Assembly (NCBI GenBank): GCA_017461775.1 | Contig: JAFTXD010000116.1 | Span: 22,144 to 86,143 of the forward strand | From: Lachnospiraceae bacterium | Lineage (GTDB): Bacteria; Bacillota; Clostridia; Lachnospirales; Lachnospiraceae | DNA: 64,000 nt | Direction of reading: 5' to 3' | Part shown: positions 1-8,623 of the stretch, in pieces | Layout: each line of letters starts with the position of its first letter | Position numbering within the stretch: position 1 is the first letter of the stretch | The notes under the pieces: generated by a model | Told to the model about the DNA's origin: nothing | What the model saw: the letters and a program-made list of their open reading frames with translations, nothing else | Databases searched by the model: none | Position numbers and translations under genes: made by a program

Positions 1-100
1 CCAAAGCCTTTCTTCCATATACACCCGCTCCATATATAATGATTCCTTTTTCAAAAATAATGCTAATATCTTTTAACAATTCGATATCTTTTACCAACAT
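1..100 (-). CDS. Start of a gene cut by the left edge; YGAG nucleotide-binding-like domain
   Basis: Only the first 33 codons are visible. The ATG at 98-100 is preceded by AGGAGAG at 107-113 with a normal gap, so the start is well supported. Residues 22-33 read IIIYGAGVYGRK, nearly the same as the C-terminal segment of the next gene upstream (IYIYGAGVYGERY). This is the glycine-rich loop of a Rossmann-like domain of the kind found at the start of PglD-type sugar acyltransferases and at the end of many Lachnospiraceae glycan proteins. It is the last visible gene of the leftward glycan operon, 77 bp after its neighbour. The rest of the protein, and so its function, cannot be seen. Confidence 0.7.
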   Translation of the reverse strand, partial: MLVKDIELLKDISIIFEKGIIIYGAGVYGRKAL

Positions 101-177
101 ACCATTCTCTCCTATGTTTTCTCACATATTTTTTCCTTCCCTAGTTTATCCAAGTACAGCTTTTTCCTCGCACTTCC

Positions 178-1695
178 TTATTCATACGAAAAATAAAAAT
201 CGAACCTCTTTTCATTTAGAGTCTTAATCACTTCCCTCTTATTTCGCTCATTTAAAGCCAATACGAATCCTACATTTCGTTCTTTGATCTCCTCTATTCC
301 TAAAACTTTTTTTCCCAAATACATTTTATTTTCTTGTTTATTTGTAACAACAAACCCCTCAATTGGAATATTACTTTTTTCCAATTCATTTAAATATCTT
401 TCCCCATACACACCTGCACCATAAATATATATTCTATTATTTACGGCAAAGTTTCTTAACGTCTTAATATCTTTCTTATCCAAATTAATCCGGATAGTGC
501 ATTTACACTTTACTTTCAAAACATTCACTTCATGTTCTGGACCAAATTCCTTCAACAAAATACATAATCTATGCTGACCATCTAAAACAAGATTATTTTC
601 ATTTACAATAGGAAGATATTTAGAATCGAACTCTTTATTCTTATATCCATTTATCAATTTATCAAATCTATCTACACTCATATCAAATGGATGCTTTTGG
701 GAGTTCTCCTTGCAATACTCATTATAAAGTTTTGTATCTCCTTCTAGGTATTTATATGGTGCGCACTCCTGAAGACTATAATATTTCCCTTTCCATTCTC
801 TTCGAATATCCTTTAATCTTACCTGCGCAATTTCATATCGTTCAATATACTTTCCCTCAAAGAATACATAGAAAAATTCATCATCTATAAGAACCCTTTT
901 ATCTTTCAACAGAACATGGCTATTACTCTTTTTAACAAAAAACGACTGTATCTTTCGCAACACTCTCCTAATTTTACACGCATCAATTCCATAAAATGTA
1001 TATCCTTGTTCAAGGATATTAACACAAATCAAACGCTCCAATGCATGAGCATACGAAAACTTTCCTCTACGAACCTCTTCAAAAGCATCAATTCCGATAT
1101 TCCACTTCTGAATTTTTTTTAAGACCTTTGCTTTTACTGCAAAACATGTTCCAGCAACATACGTGTATGTATCTCCTATCTCATACTTCATCTCCATTGC
1201 CCACTTTTTAGTTAAGTTTATTTTATGAGGCGGATCCTCGATAATCAAATTTTTCGCTGCGACCAAGCCTATTTCATTATCGTCCATAAGCTTCTTTATT
1301 ACCCTATATACATTTTTCTTTCCCAAAATAGCTTCGTACAAATATACAAACCAATCATCCCTCAAAAAGAGACGATGATAACAATATCTTTGTTTTTCGT
1401 TTATCCCTTTCGAATGAAGTTTATACACAATATCATAAACATCTAAATCCACCTTTTGCAAACATTCAAAAAAAGGCCCCACATCAAAACCTCTATTTTC
1501 AAACTCATAAAAAGCGACTTGGGGGTAACTTTCCCTTATCTCTTCCAAAACTCTCTTATCTTCATATCCTTTGGTATAAGAAACAATCAAATCAAATTTA
1601 TACCTCGACAGATTATTAAGATACGCTTTTATTCGCCCCCAACTATCCATGTAAAACAAATGCAACACTACCAGTATATTTATATCTTTTTTCAT
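178..1695 (-). CDS. RgpF-family glycan protein fused to a ParB/Srx-like domain and a YGAG domain
   Basis: A 505-residue protein with three apparent parts. Residues about 5-260 resemble the rhamnan synthesis protein F family (RgpF): ILVVLHLFY near the start, FENRGFDVGPF, and the VYKLHSKG segment. Residues about 335-395 carry LVLDGQHRLCIL, the signature of the ParB/sulfiredoxin-like fold, which is unusual in a glycosyltransferase. Residues about 415-500 form a YGAG Rossmann-like domain that two upstream GT2 proteins also carry. RgpF proteins are known from rhamnose-glucose polysaccharide assembly at the membrane; a role for the other two domains is unknown. The ATG at 1695 has a GGAG site. I am confident of the RgpF part and less so of the ParB-like call. 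Confidence 0.75.
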   Translation of the reverse strand: MKKDINILVVLHLFYMDSWGRIKAYLNNLSRYKFDLIVSYTKGYEDKRVLEEIRESYPQVAFYEFENRGFDVGPFFECLQKVDLDVYDIVYKLHSKGINEKQRYCYHRLFLRDDWFVYLYEAILGKKNVYRVIKKLMDDNEIGLVAAKNLIIEDPPHKINLTKKWAMEMKYEIGDTYTYVAGTCFAVKAKVLKKIQKWNIGIDAFEEVRRGKFSYAHALERLICVNILEQGYTFYGIDACKIRRVLRKIQSFFVKKSNSHVLLKDKRVLIDDEFFYVFFEGKYIERYEIAQVRLKDIRREWKGKYYSLQECAPYKYLEGDTKLYNEYCKENSQKHPFDMSVDRFDKLINGYKNKEFDSKYLPIVNENNLVLDGQHRLCILLKEFGPEHEVNVLKVKCKCTIRINLDKKDIKTLRNFAVNNRIYIYGAGVYGERYLNELEKSNIPIEGFVVTNKQENKMYLGKKVLGIEEIKERNVGFVLALNERNKREVIKTLNEKRFDFYFSYE

Positions 1696-1842
1696 ATTAT
1701 CTCCATAAAGGCATCCATTGTTTTCATCTCGCCTATAAGTTTACGTTCTTGTTTTTCTCTTTTTCATGATACTCAAAAATGGGGACAGCAATCTTTAAGT
1801 CACATTATAGAAAAGACATTAAAGCACCCGCTAATTACTATT

Positions 1843-2802
1843 TTACTCATGGTTTTTAACTTCATCTTTCCAGAAATCTCCAGCTTTTCCGATAATCTGT
1901 GTCATAAGACTTCGACAATATATCTCAATTTCCACATAATTATCACATTTCCTACACTGCTTCAAAAAGAACCTCAACGCATTATAAAACTCTTCTATTT
2001 GCTCTTTCGTCACAACCATCCCAACAGCGCTTTCACCCACATATTTATGAATCGTTTGAGCAATGTCCTGTGGTATTTGCAAGCCACTTAACTTCCAAGA
2101 ATACTCCTGTAATTCAGCAAATTTTCTTCTTCTTTCCACTGTATTCTTTTCTGACACAGTTTGAGTAATACTCCCTCCATGAATTCTATGCTTCAAAAAA
2201 ACACTATCAATATTGCTCATTTTTGTTATTTTAGACATCTTAATCCAAAATTTGAAATCTTCCATGCCATAGCAACTCTCATCATAGCATAGGTTATTTT
2301 CTCTAACCAAGTCCCTTCTAAACATTACTTCACTGTTACAAAAAACATTTCTAAAGAGTAAATTGGCTTTAATATATTGGGGATTCACAAGCGCAGTACC
2401 ACTCCCCTTAATAAACTCACCATTGGCTCCAATAAATTGAACCCTTCCTCCTACGACACCGTAATCCGGGTTCTTATCCAAAAAATCAACTTCTTCTTCA
2501 AACCTAGTTGGTAATGAAATATCATCATGATCCATAATCGCAACATACTCACCTTTACAATGCTCTAAAGCTTCATTTCTCGAATACGCAACCCCTTTGT
2601 TTTCAAAATTATAAATAATCTTGATTCTTTCATCCTTATATCCCTCTATAATTGCCTTCGTACCATCATTAGAACAATCTTCTACCAATATAAGTTCAAA
2701 ATCTTTAAATGTTTGATTTAATATAGAATCAATTGCCTCTTTAATATATTTCACTGAATTGTAAACAGGCATAATCACACTCACCTTTGGTTGTCGAATC
2801 AT
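1843..2802 (-). CDS. GT2 family glycosyltransferase
   Basis: A 319-residue GT-A fold glycosyltransferase. VSVIMPVYNSVKYIKEAID opens the nucleotide-sugar binding fold, LVEDCSNDGT follows, and IMDHDD is the metal-binding DxD equivalent. I place the start at the ATG at 2802, which has AAAGGTG nine bases upstream; an in-frame TTG at 2835 would add 11 residues but has a badly placed ribosome site. Sugar donor and acceptor cannot be told from sequence. It probably adds one residue of the surface polysaccharide repeat unit on the cytoplasmic face of the membrane, in the same operon as its neighbours. The 147 bp after its stop hold no evident gene or strong terminator. Confidence 0.9.
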   Translation of the reverse strand: MIRQPKVSVIMPVYNSVKYIKEAIDSILNQTFKDFELILVEDCSNDGTKAIIEGYKDERIKIIYNFENKGVAYSRNEALEHCKGEYVAIMDHDDISLPTRFEEEVDFLDKNPDYGVVGGRVQFIGANGEFIKGSGTALVNPQYIKANLLFRNVFCNSEVMFRRDLVRENNLCYDESCYGMEDFKFWIKMSKITKMSNIDSVFLKHRIHGGSITQTVSEKNTVERRRKFAELQEYSWKLSGLQIPQDIAQTIHKYVGESAVGMVVTKEQIEEFYNALRFFLKQCRKCDNYVEIEIYCRSLMTQIIGKAGDFWKDEVKNHE

Positions 2803-2860
2803 ATTCGTCTTCACCTTTCTTTGGTATATCCCCAACTTCCCTTATTCTTTTAGAATATTT

Positions 2861-4087
2861 TTATTTATTCATCCCTTTCTCCCACACTTCAACATATGGG
2901 AATCTGTTTAACTCTCTTCTTATCTCTGACACATATTGTTCTGAAACAGCTAGTATCACTAATATCTTTTTATCTAGCCCCTCACATATCTCTTTAACCC
3001 CATAAATCTTATATCCATATAAATTTGTATTAGTAGAACTCGGATGCGTCACAAGAATACCTTTTAGCTCTATATTATATTCATCTAAAATATGTATCCA
3101 TCTCCTCGCATACTCACCTGCACCATATAGGTATAATTCCTTAGCCCGTTTTAATTCTTCAACTTCATTTTGACTCAAATCCATCTCTGCATATGAACTT
3201 GTAAGAACGTCAAAAATATGTTTTTGTATCGGGTTCTCAATTTCTCTACACGCAAGTTTCTGAGACATATTGCATCTATGGAAACTATTAACAATATTAC
3301 GTCGTAAATACTCCAATTGAATACTCAATGCCTTATTTTCCATAATACCAAGTCCCATCATACAGTTATATGAATATTGATAAATATAAATTAAATCTTT
3401 AACCCTCTTCACCAAAATACTTTCATCTGTTGTAATCGAATTTTCTCTAATCCTATACACATATATAGTTTTATTCATATAAGCAATCTTTTGAGTATAC
3501 ATATACATAAAAAACGTAAACACATTATCTTCATGATATATATTTTCTACAAAAAAAAGATTTTTTTTCAATAAGAACTCTCTTTTATACAAGTAGTGCC
3601 AAACCGCACATTTGTAATCTGCTTTATCATATTGCTCTATAAATGACTCAACACCACTTATACACCCTATATATGTATTTTCTCTAATGCCATTATATCT
3701 CTGTCCGCCCTTTAATTCATAAACCGTCTCTGCGTCAAACGATAATACTTCCACTCGTAACTTATCGGCTTCAGCAATCAATAATTCCAAAGTATCTTCA
3801 ATCAAATAATCGTCAGAATCAACAAATAAAATATATTCTCCTATCGCATAATAAATTCCCATATTACGGGTTGCAGACAAACCTTTATTTATATTGTTAT
3901 AATATACCTTTATTCGCTCATCCTTTTCTTCATATTGTTCTAATATCAATCTAGAGGCATCCTTGGAAAAATCATCTATGCAGATAACCTCAAAATCATT
4001 AAAGTTTTGAGTTAAAATACTGTCCAAACATGTAGCCAAATATTTCTCAACATTATAAACCGGTACAATTATTGACAACTTGCACAT
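2861..4087 (-). CDS. GT2 glycosyltransferase with C-terminal YGAG domain
   Basis: A 408-residue protein. The N-terminal 230 residues are a GT2 domain (LSIIVPVYNVEKYLATCLDSI, CIDDFSKD, and FVDSDDY as the DxD site). From about residue 305 a second domain begins with ELYLYGAGEYARRW, followed by a segment ending LYGYKIYGVKEI, matching the end domain of the RgpF fusion downstream. The ATG at 4087 has AGAGGG five bases upstream; an in-frame TTG at 4114 would overlap the upstream gene's stop but has weaker support. It sits 23 bp after the upstream GT2 gene, so the two are probably cotranscribed. The substrate is unknown. Confidence 0.9.
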   Translation of the reverse strand: MCKLSIIVPVYNVEKYLATCLDSILTQNFNDFEVICIDDFSKDASRLILEQYEEKDERIKVYYNNINKGLSATRNMGIYYAIGEYILFVDSDDYLIEDTLELLIAEADKLRVEVLSFDAETVYELKGGQRYNGIRENTYIGCISGVESFIEQYDKADYKCAVWHYLYKREFLLKKNLFFVENIYHEDNVFTFFMYMYTQKIAYMNKTIYVYRIRENSITTDESILVKRVKDLIYIYQYSYNCMMGLGIMENKALSIQLEYLRRNIVNSFHRCNMSQKLACREIENPIQKHIFDVLTSSYAEMDLSQNEVEELKRAKELYLYGAGEYARRWIHILDEYNIELKGILVTHPSSTNTNLYGYKIYGVKEICEGLDKKILVILAVSEQYVSEIRRELNRFPYVEVWEKGMNK

Positions 4088-4110
4088 ATTAACCCTCTTT
4101 CCCTTATAAC

Positions 4111-5286
4111 TCAATAGCTTTTAGGCTGTAGCCATATTATTTTTCTCTCATCAATACCTATATTCATCAATTCACATTTTATATCTTTTGTCATATTTTC
4201 ATAAATGGTCGCTATTAAAATATAGTCATATTCTATATGTTCAATATCCTCAATAGAAACCACTCCCATCTGTTGAAGTTCCCCTTTTCGATAATTCTTA
4301 TCCACCCAAGCAACCAGATTTACACATTTCGTATTTTTAATAAACTGAAAATATCCTTGACCAACTCTCCCTGCACCATACAATACTACTTTTGTACCCT
4401 TATCAAAGAGTTCATTTTCAAAGTAGTACTCTGGTAATGTAAACGTAGTTCCAAAATCAAACCTCCCGTTTATCCCCACAAGAATGTTTTTAAACATCCA
4501 CTGTCCCAAAGACTCTTTTACATCTTCATAAATATTGCTTTCTATGAATAATCTTTTAAGTCGATTATACACTTCATTAATTTGTGAATAAAAATTATCG
4601 TCATATGTATGTACACAAGATTCATCCCGTTGTCTATAATGATACAACGCCTCGTCCAATACATATATTTCCTTTGATTTTACAAGATACTTCCACAGCA
4701 ACAATAAATCCTCTGCATAATGAATATCTTCATCCATTTCCCCTATACATTTCTTAAGAATTTCTGTCCTAAACAATTTCGCCCAAAGATAAGACTCTAT
4801 CCCCATTCGCTTCGTATCACTAATATAAATCGCATTTTTCAAAAAGAATTTATCAGAGATAGAGTATTTTTTTTCTGGTAGTCCATTATAAACAAGAATG
4901 CCTGAATCCTCAAAATCTTTAACAAATCCCGCTACAACTATATCTACTTCCTCTCGCAGCATTACACCACGCATTTTTCCCAGCATCTCCGCTTCCAGCC
5001 AATCATCACCATCTGCAAAGGCAATCATCCTTCCTGCTGCTGATTCTATGCCCTTTTTACGCGCACTTACAACACCCGCATTTTTTTGATGTATCACCTT
5101 GACCCGACTATCATGTGCTGCATATCTGTCACATATAACACCGGTATCATCCTGGCTACCATCATCAATCACGATAATCTCTATATCTTGAAATGTCTGG
5201 CACATTATACTTTCCAAACACTGACCTATATATTTTTCGATGTTATACGCCGGTACAATCACACTAATTTCCACACTTTTATCCAT
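4111..5286 (-). CDS. GT2 glycosyltransferase with C-terminal YGAG domain
   Basis: A 391-residue protein with an N-terminal GT2 domain (ISVIVPAYNIEKYIGQCLES, VIDDGSQDDTG, FADGDDW as the DxD site) and a C-terminal Rossmann-like domain starting near residue 295 (KVVLYGAGRVGQGYF) that ends with a short strand-helix VSIEDIEHIEYDYILIAT. The ATG at 5286 is preceded by GGGAGAT. It is the second of three proteins in this operon with a complete YGAG domain. Known GT2 enzymes of this type transfer sugars from UDP- or dTDP-donors; which one is used here is not visible. The gap to the upstream GT2 gene is 20 bp. Confidence 0.9.
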   Translation of the reverse strand: MDKSVEISVIVPAYNIEKYIGQCLESIMCQTFQDIEIIVIDDGSQDDTGVICDRYAAHDSRVKVIHQKNAGVVSARKKGIESAAGRMIAFADGDDWLEAEMLGKMRGVMLREEVDIVVAGFVKDFEDSGILVYNGLPEKKYSISDKFFLKNAIYISDTKRMGIESYLWAKLFRTEILKKCIGEMDEDIHYAEDLLLLWKYLVKSKEIYVLDEALYHYRQRDESCVHTYDDNFYSQINEVYNRLKRLFIESNIYEDVKESLGQWMFKNILVGINGRFDFGTTFTLPEYYFENELFDKGTKVVLYGAGRVGQGYFQFIKNTKCVNLVAWVDKNYRKGELQQMGVVSIEDIEHIEYDYILIATIYENMTKDIKCELMNIGIDERKIIWLQPKSY

Positions 5287-5306
5287 GTTACCATCTCCCG
5301 AACGAC

Positions 5307-6263
5307 TTACGCCAATTCCCTATTTAACACCGTCAAAAATTCTCTCACCCTATCGGGATACTCTTCATTTGTCATTATATATTCTGCTTTATATTGGTCC
5401 ATTATTTGTTGCATATACTTCAGCTCTTTGATGTGCCCCTGTCCATACGCCAACTTAGCTATGTTCATAGCATGGTATGCCAAGAAACGTTTCACATACA
5501 CAATTGTCTTAGCATCCACTTCACTCATTTCAAACAGATTTATCACCTTAAGATATACTTCTATTCGTTGCGTTTGCTTTTCTAATTCTTGAGAGTGAAC
5601 CATTGACTCACCTCTCTGTACATAATGATAAAACATTTCATCGATATATCTTATCCTTTTACATTTCAGACTCACCTTCGAAAACCATAACACATCTTCA
5701 CCAATCAAATATTTGCCATCAAATCTTATACCTTCATTGATTACAAGTTCTCTGCGAAATATTTTATTCACCACATACGCAGTCACCCCCTTATAATCAT
5801 CACGCTGGAATACATATCGTAGTAATTGTTGTGTATCAAACACATCCTCACTTACACACTTTCTGTTTTTCATCGTCTGATGTACTTCCCCCAAATCAAT
5901 GGAGTAATTACAAATTACCATGTCCAACAATTCATCTTCCATCGCATCCACAAGTGCCTGATACATTCCACATTCTAGCCAGTCATCACTATCAACAAAT
6001 CCTATATAGCTTCCCGTTGCCATATCTAGTCCTGAATTTCTGGCACTTCCCGCGCCACCATTTTCTTTATGCACCACGATAATCCGGCCATCACGTTGGG
6101 CAAACCCATCTATGATGGCACCACTTCCATCCGTAGAACCATCATCCACCAGAATTATCTCCAGATTCTCATAAGTCTGATTTATAATGCTCTCCACACA
6201 CTTTTCCAGATATTTCTCTGTATTATAAACAGGCACTATCACTGATATTTTAGGATTTAACAT
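5307..6263 (-). CDS. GT2 family glycosyltransferase
   Basis: A 318-residue GT2 enzyme: ISVIVPVYNTEKYLEKCVES at the N terminus, LVDDGSTDGSG, then GFVDSDDWLE as the DxD-containing acceptor region. The helical C-terminal part has no added domain, unlike the next two genes. Its ATG at 6263 directly abuts the TAA of the upstream gene (6264-6266), so translation is probably coupled. Donor and acceptor cannot be assigned. The best comparison is with capsule and rhamnan cluster transferases such as those of streptococci and Lachnospiraceae. Confidence 0.92.
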   Translation of the reverse strand: MLNPKISVIVPVYNTEKYLEKCVESIINQTYENLEIILVDDGSTDGSGAIIDGFAQRDGRIIVVHKENGGAGSARNSGLDMATGSYIGFVDSDDWLECGMYQALVDAMEDELLDMVICNYSIDLGEVHQTMKNRKCVSEDVFDTQQLLRYVFQRDDYKGVTAYVVNKIFRRELVINEGIRFDGKYLIGEDVLWFSKVSLKCKRIRYIDEMFYHYVQRGESMVHSQELEKQTQRIEVYLKVINLFEMSEVDAKTIVYVKRFLAYHAMNIAKLAYGQGHIKELKYMQQIMDQYKAEYIMTNEEYPDRVREFLTVLNRELA

Positions 6264-7616
6264 TTACCACTCCTTATTGATACATTCCTTTTGCTGTAGG
6301 AATACCTCCATAATCCCAGCCATTTCAATACTCTCTTCTCTTGTCAGCTTCCATGTCTTTTCTTCAAACCCATTAATAGCTGCCACAAAGTCACTCACCT
6401 CATATCTGAGCCCGTCCCCTAAGAACTTAGAAAAGTACTTCTCATCCTGACTGGAATCCTCATAATGAACCTGAAATGAGGTTGTTTTCCACCACGGAGC
6501 TTCTACCTGGATATATCCGTTGGTCCCGGCAATCAGCAGTTCCCCCGCAGATTTCACACCCAAACCGGCCTTAGCAGTTGCTAAGGCATCTCCATAATCA
6601 AAATGCACCTTTGTATATATATCCAAACCATTTTCAGCCCGCATGCTTTTAAACTCTATCTCACCATAGGACTGTCCCAGAAGCTTTATTATGGGCAGCA
6701 ACACATAGCTCCCAAGCTCTGTAAAGCTACCGCCGAACTTCACATCCGTCAGCTCTCTGCTCAGCGGATTCTCCAGCTTCGTAAAGCACGCTTCCACATC
6801 CTTCACCTTACCGATAGCACCACTTCTCACCACGGACAAAAGCTGCTGAAAGCCCGGACAATATGCGGTCTTAACGGCTTCCATTAAGACGCATTCCTGC
6901 TCCTTGGCAAGCTCAAAAAGCTCTTCCGCCTCCTGCTTTTTTAGTACCATTGGTTTCTCACATAATACATGCTTTTTGTGAAGCAGCGCCTGTTTCATGT
7001 ATTCATAATGGGTCTCATGGGGAGATGCAATATATACAGCATCCACCTTCTCCCAGAATTCTTCCAGCTTGTCCGTATACATATTTAACTCAAATTGCTT
7101 TGCATACGCCTCCGCGCTCTCTATATGAGGGTTATACACGGCTTCTACGTTGATTCCGCTGACATACTTTGCCTCCGGCACAAACCTTTTCGCGATACGC
7201 CCAGTGCCGATAACCCCCAGCTTCAGAATAGAGTATTTCTTTGCACGCTTCATTGTGCTGGAGATATCCTTAGTCCTTTCCAAATAGACTACCTCACAAT
7301 ACTCCTTCAGGTAATCAAATGCCCCTATCCAATCAGAACCAACCGTAAAAATATCCACCTTGTACTTTAAGATATCCTCCGTTTTCTGACCCACATGATC
7401 TTCTATGATAATCTCATCCGCAAAGCCGGTCTGCTTCACATGTTCAATTCGATCCATCAAAGAGTCCACCACATTCAGCTTTCCTCGCTGATTATCGTAT
7501 TGCTCCGTGGTCACGCCAACAATCAGATAGTCCCCCAATGCCTTCGCTCTTTGCAATAATTTGTAATGTCCTTCATGGAATAAATCAAAAGACCCATATG
7601 TAATTACCTTTTTCAC
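6264..7616 (-). CDS. TagD-like cytidylyltransferase fused to a Gfo/Idh/MocA oxidoreductase
   Basis: A 450-residue bifunctional protein. Residues 1-130 are a glycerol-3-phosphate-type cytidylyltransferase: the HxGH nucleotide site appears in FHEGHYKLL, and the family signature is RTKDISST. Residues about 132-445 are a Gfo/Idh/MocA dehydrogenase, with the NAD(P) loop GVIGTGRIAKRF and the conserved CEKPM motif. Together they would activate an alcohol phosphate with CTP and reduce or oxidise a sugar or polyol, as in making a CDP-polyol. The upstream licD gene, whose family transfers such groups from CDP-carriers, fits this. The start is GTG with AGAGGGGGAG upstream. The order of the two reactions is inference. 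Confidence 0.88.
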   Translation of the reverse strand: MKKVITYGSFDLFHEGHYKLLQRAKALGDYLIVGVTTEQYDNQRGKLNVVDSLMDRIEHVKQTGFADEIIIEDHVGQKTEDILKYKVDIFTVGSDWIGAFDYLKEYCEVVYLERTKDISSTMKRAKKYSILKLGVIGTGRIAKRFVPEAKYVSGINVEAVYNPHIESAEAYAKQFELNMYTDKLEEFWEKVDAVYIASPHETHYEYMKQALLHKKHVLCEKPMVLKKQEAEELFELAKEQECVLMEAVKTAYCPGFQQLLSVVRSGAIGKVKDVEACFTKLENPLSRELTDVKFGGSFTELGSYVLLPIIKLLGQSYGEIEFKSMRAENGLDIYTKVHFDYGDALATAKAGLGVKSAGELLIAGTNGYIQVEAPWWKTTSFQVHYEDSSQDEKYFSKFLGDGLRYEVSDFVAAINGFEEKTWKLTREESIEMAGIMEVFLQQKECINKEW

Positions 7617-7635
7617 AATAGCTCCCCCTCTTTCG

Positions 7636-8463
7636 TTACCTATCCGTTCCCAACTCCAGCTTCGTTACCGGATGCACCTTCCGCTGCTCCACTGGTGGCA
7701 ACGTATGATAATCACCAAATTTAAAGGTTAAATACTCGTCATAGTTTTTAATTCCTTGGAAAGATATCCCTTCAAATAATATCTCCGCGCTTTCCTCATA
7801 CCACTTCGTCTTATAACCATACTCCTTGTTCGGAGTAGGAAACATAAGGATTCTCACCCAGTCCGTTTTCTTTTTATTGTACTTTTGAATTAATTTTTCA
7901 TAATATGTCAGAACGTTACTTAGTGGAATCACGTTCTCCAGAGCATATACACTTCTTTTCCACCACTTTTTATCTGCAAATCTCCCCACAGCGGACCACA
8001 GCACCTTCCGCACACAGAAGCAATGAAAATTCTGCACCGTACGCCTCCAATGATGATTTGACACATAATCCAGTGGAAAAATGTCGATAAAAACGCCCTG
8101 CTCATAGGGCATATGCTCTTGGTTCTGTCGTAAGAACAAAGTCCCCTTTTTCCTCAGCTTATCATAGCCCCAGCGATACCCGGGTGTATTGGTATGGTCC
8201 TGAAAATAATATTTTTCATGGTTCAACTCCGTCTTGCATGCTTCGCGGAATTTCTCATATTCTTCCCGTAAGAGCGCAATATCCGCATCATCATCCCATG
8301 GTATAAAACCACCATGTCTTACCGCTCCAAGAAGTGTCCCCGCGATGATATTATAATGAATCCCACATTTTTTGCAGATACGGTCCGCCTCCTGTAGAAG
8401 CTCTAACTCTATATTCTGAAGTGTGTGTAACTGTTCTGTTGTCAGCTGAATCATATCCGGCAC
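7636..8463 (-). CDS. LicD family phosphotransferase
   Basis: A 275-residue LicD protein. The family hallmark GTLLGAVRHGGFIPWDDDADI (residues about 41-61) supplies the acidic residues of the nucleotidyltransferase-like active site. LicD enzymes transfer phosphocholine or related phospho-groups from CDP-carriers to teichoic acid or glycan. The likely partner is the cytidylyltransferase fusion 19 bp downstream. The start is taken as GTG at 8463 with AGGAGG eleven bases upstream; the ATG at 8454 is too far from that site. It is the first gene of the leftward glycan operon, and the terminator of the previous gene lies only 27 bp before it, so the operon promoter is not obvious. Confidence 0.88.
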   Translation of the reverse strand: MPDMIQLTTEQLHTLQNIELELLQEADRICKKCGIHYNIIAGTLLGAVRHGGFIPWDDDADIALLREEYEKFREACKTELNHEKYYFQDHTNTPGYRWGYDKLRKKGTLFLRQNQEHMPYEQGVFIDIFPLDYVSNHHWRRTVQNFHCFCVRKVLWSAVGRFADKKWWKRSVYALENVIPLSNVLTYYEKLIQKYNKKKTDWVRILMFPTPNKEYGYKTKWYEESAEILFEGISFQGIKNYDEYLTFKFGDYHTLPPVEQRKVHPVTKLELGTDR

Positions 8464-8489
8464 GTTACTCGCATCCTCCTACTTACTTT

Positions 8490-8536
8490 TCCAAAATAAA
8501 AAGCCCTGCTAATGCACACCAAATGCATTAACAGGG
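8490..8536 (-). terminator. Intrinsic terminator of the beta-propeller gene
   Basis: A 13-bp stem with one mismatch (CCCTG..TAATGCA pairing with TGCATTA..CAGGG) and a seven-base loop at 8504-8536. On the minus strand it is followed by TTTTTATTTT. It ends the monocistronic gene at 8624-9751. Confidence 0.85.
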
Positions 8537-8623
8537 TCATATCTTTTACGTATACTTGCCTCCATGCAACTTGTATGTCATCCTTGAACTATATATTATA
8601 TATCGGCCGTTTGGCTGTATTTT

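Noticed and set aside
1456-2091. 211-residue plus-strand ORF across the RgpF and GT2 genes
   Set aside because: It overlaps two well-supported minus-strand genes and their ribosome site; its residue composition reflects AT-rich antisense.
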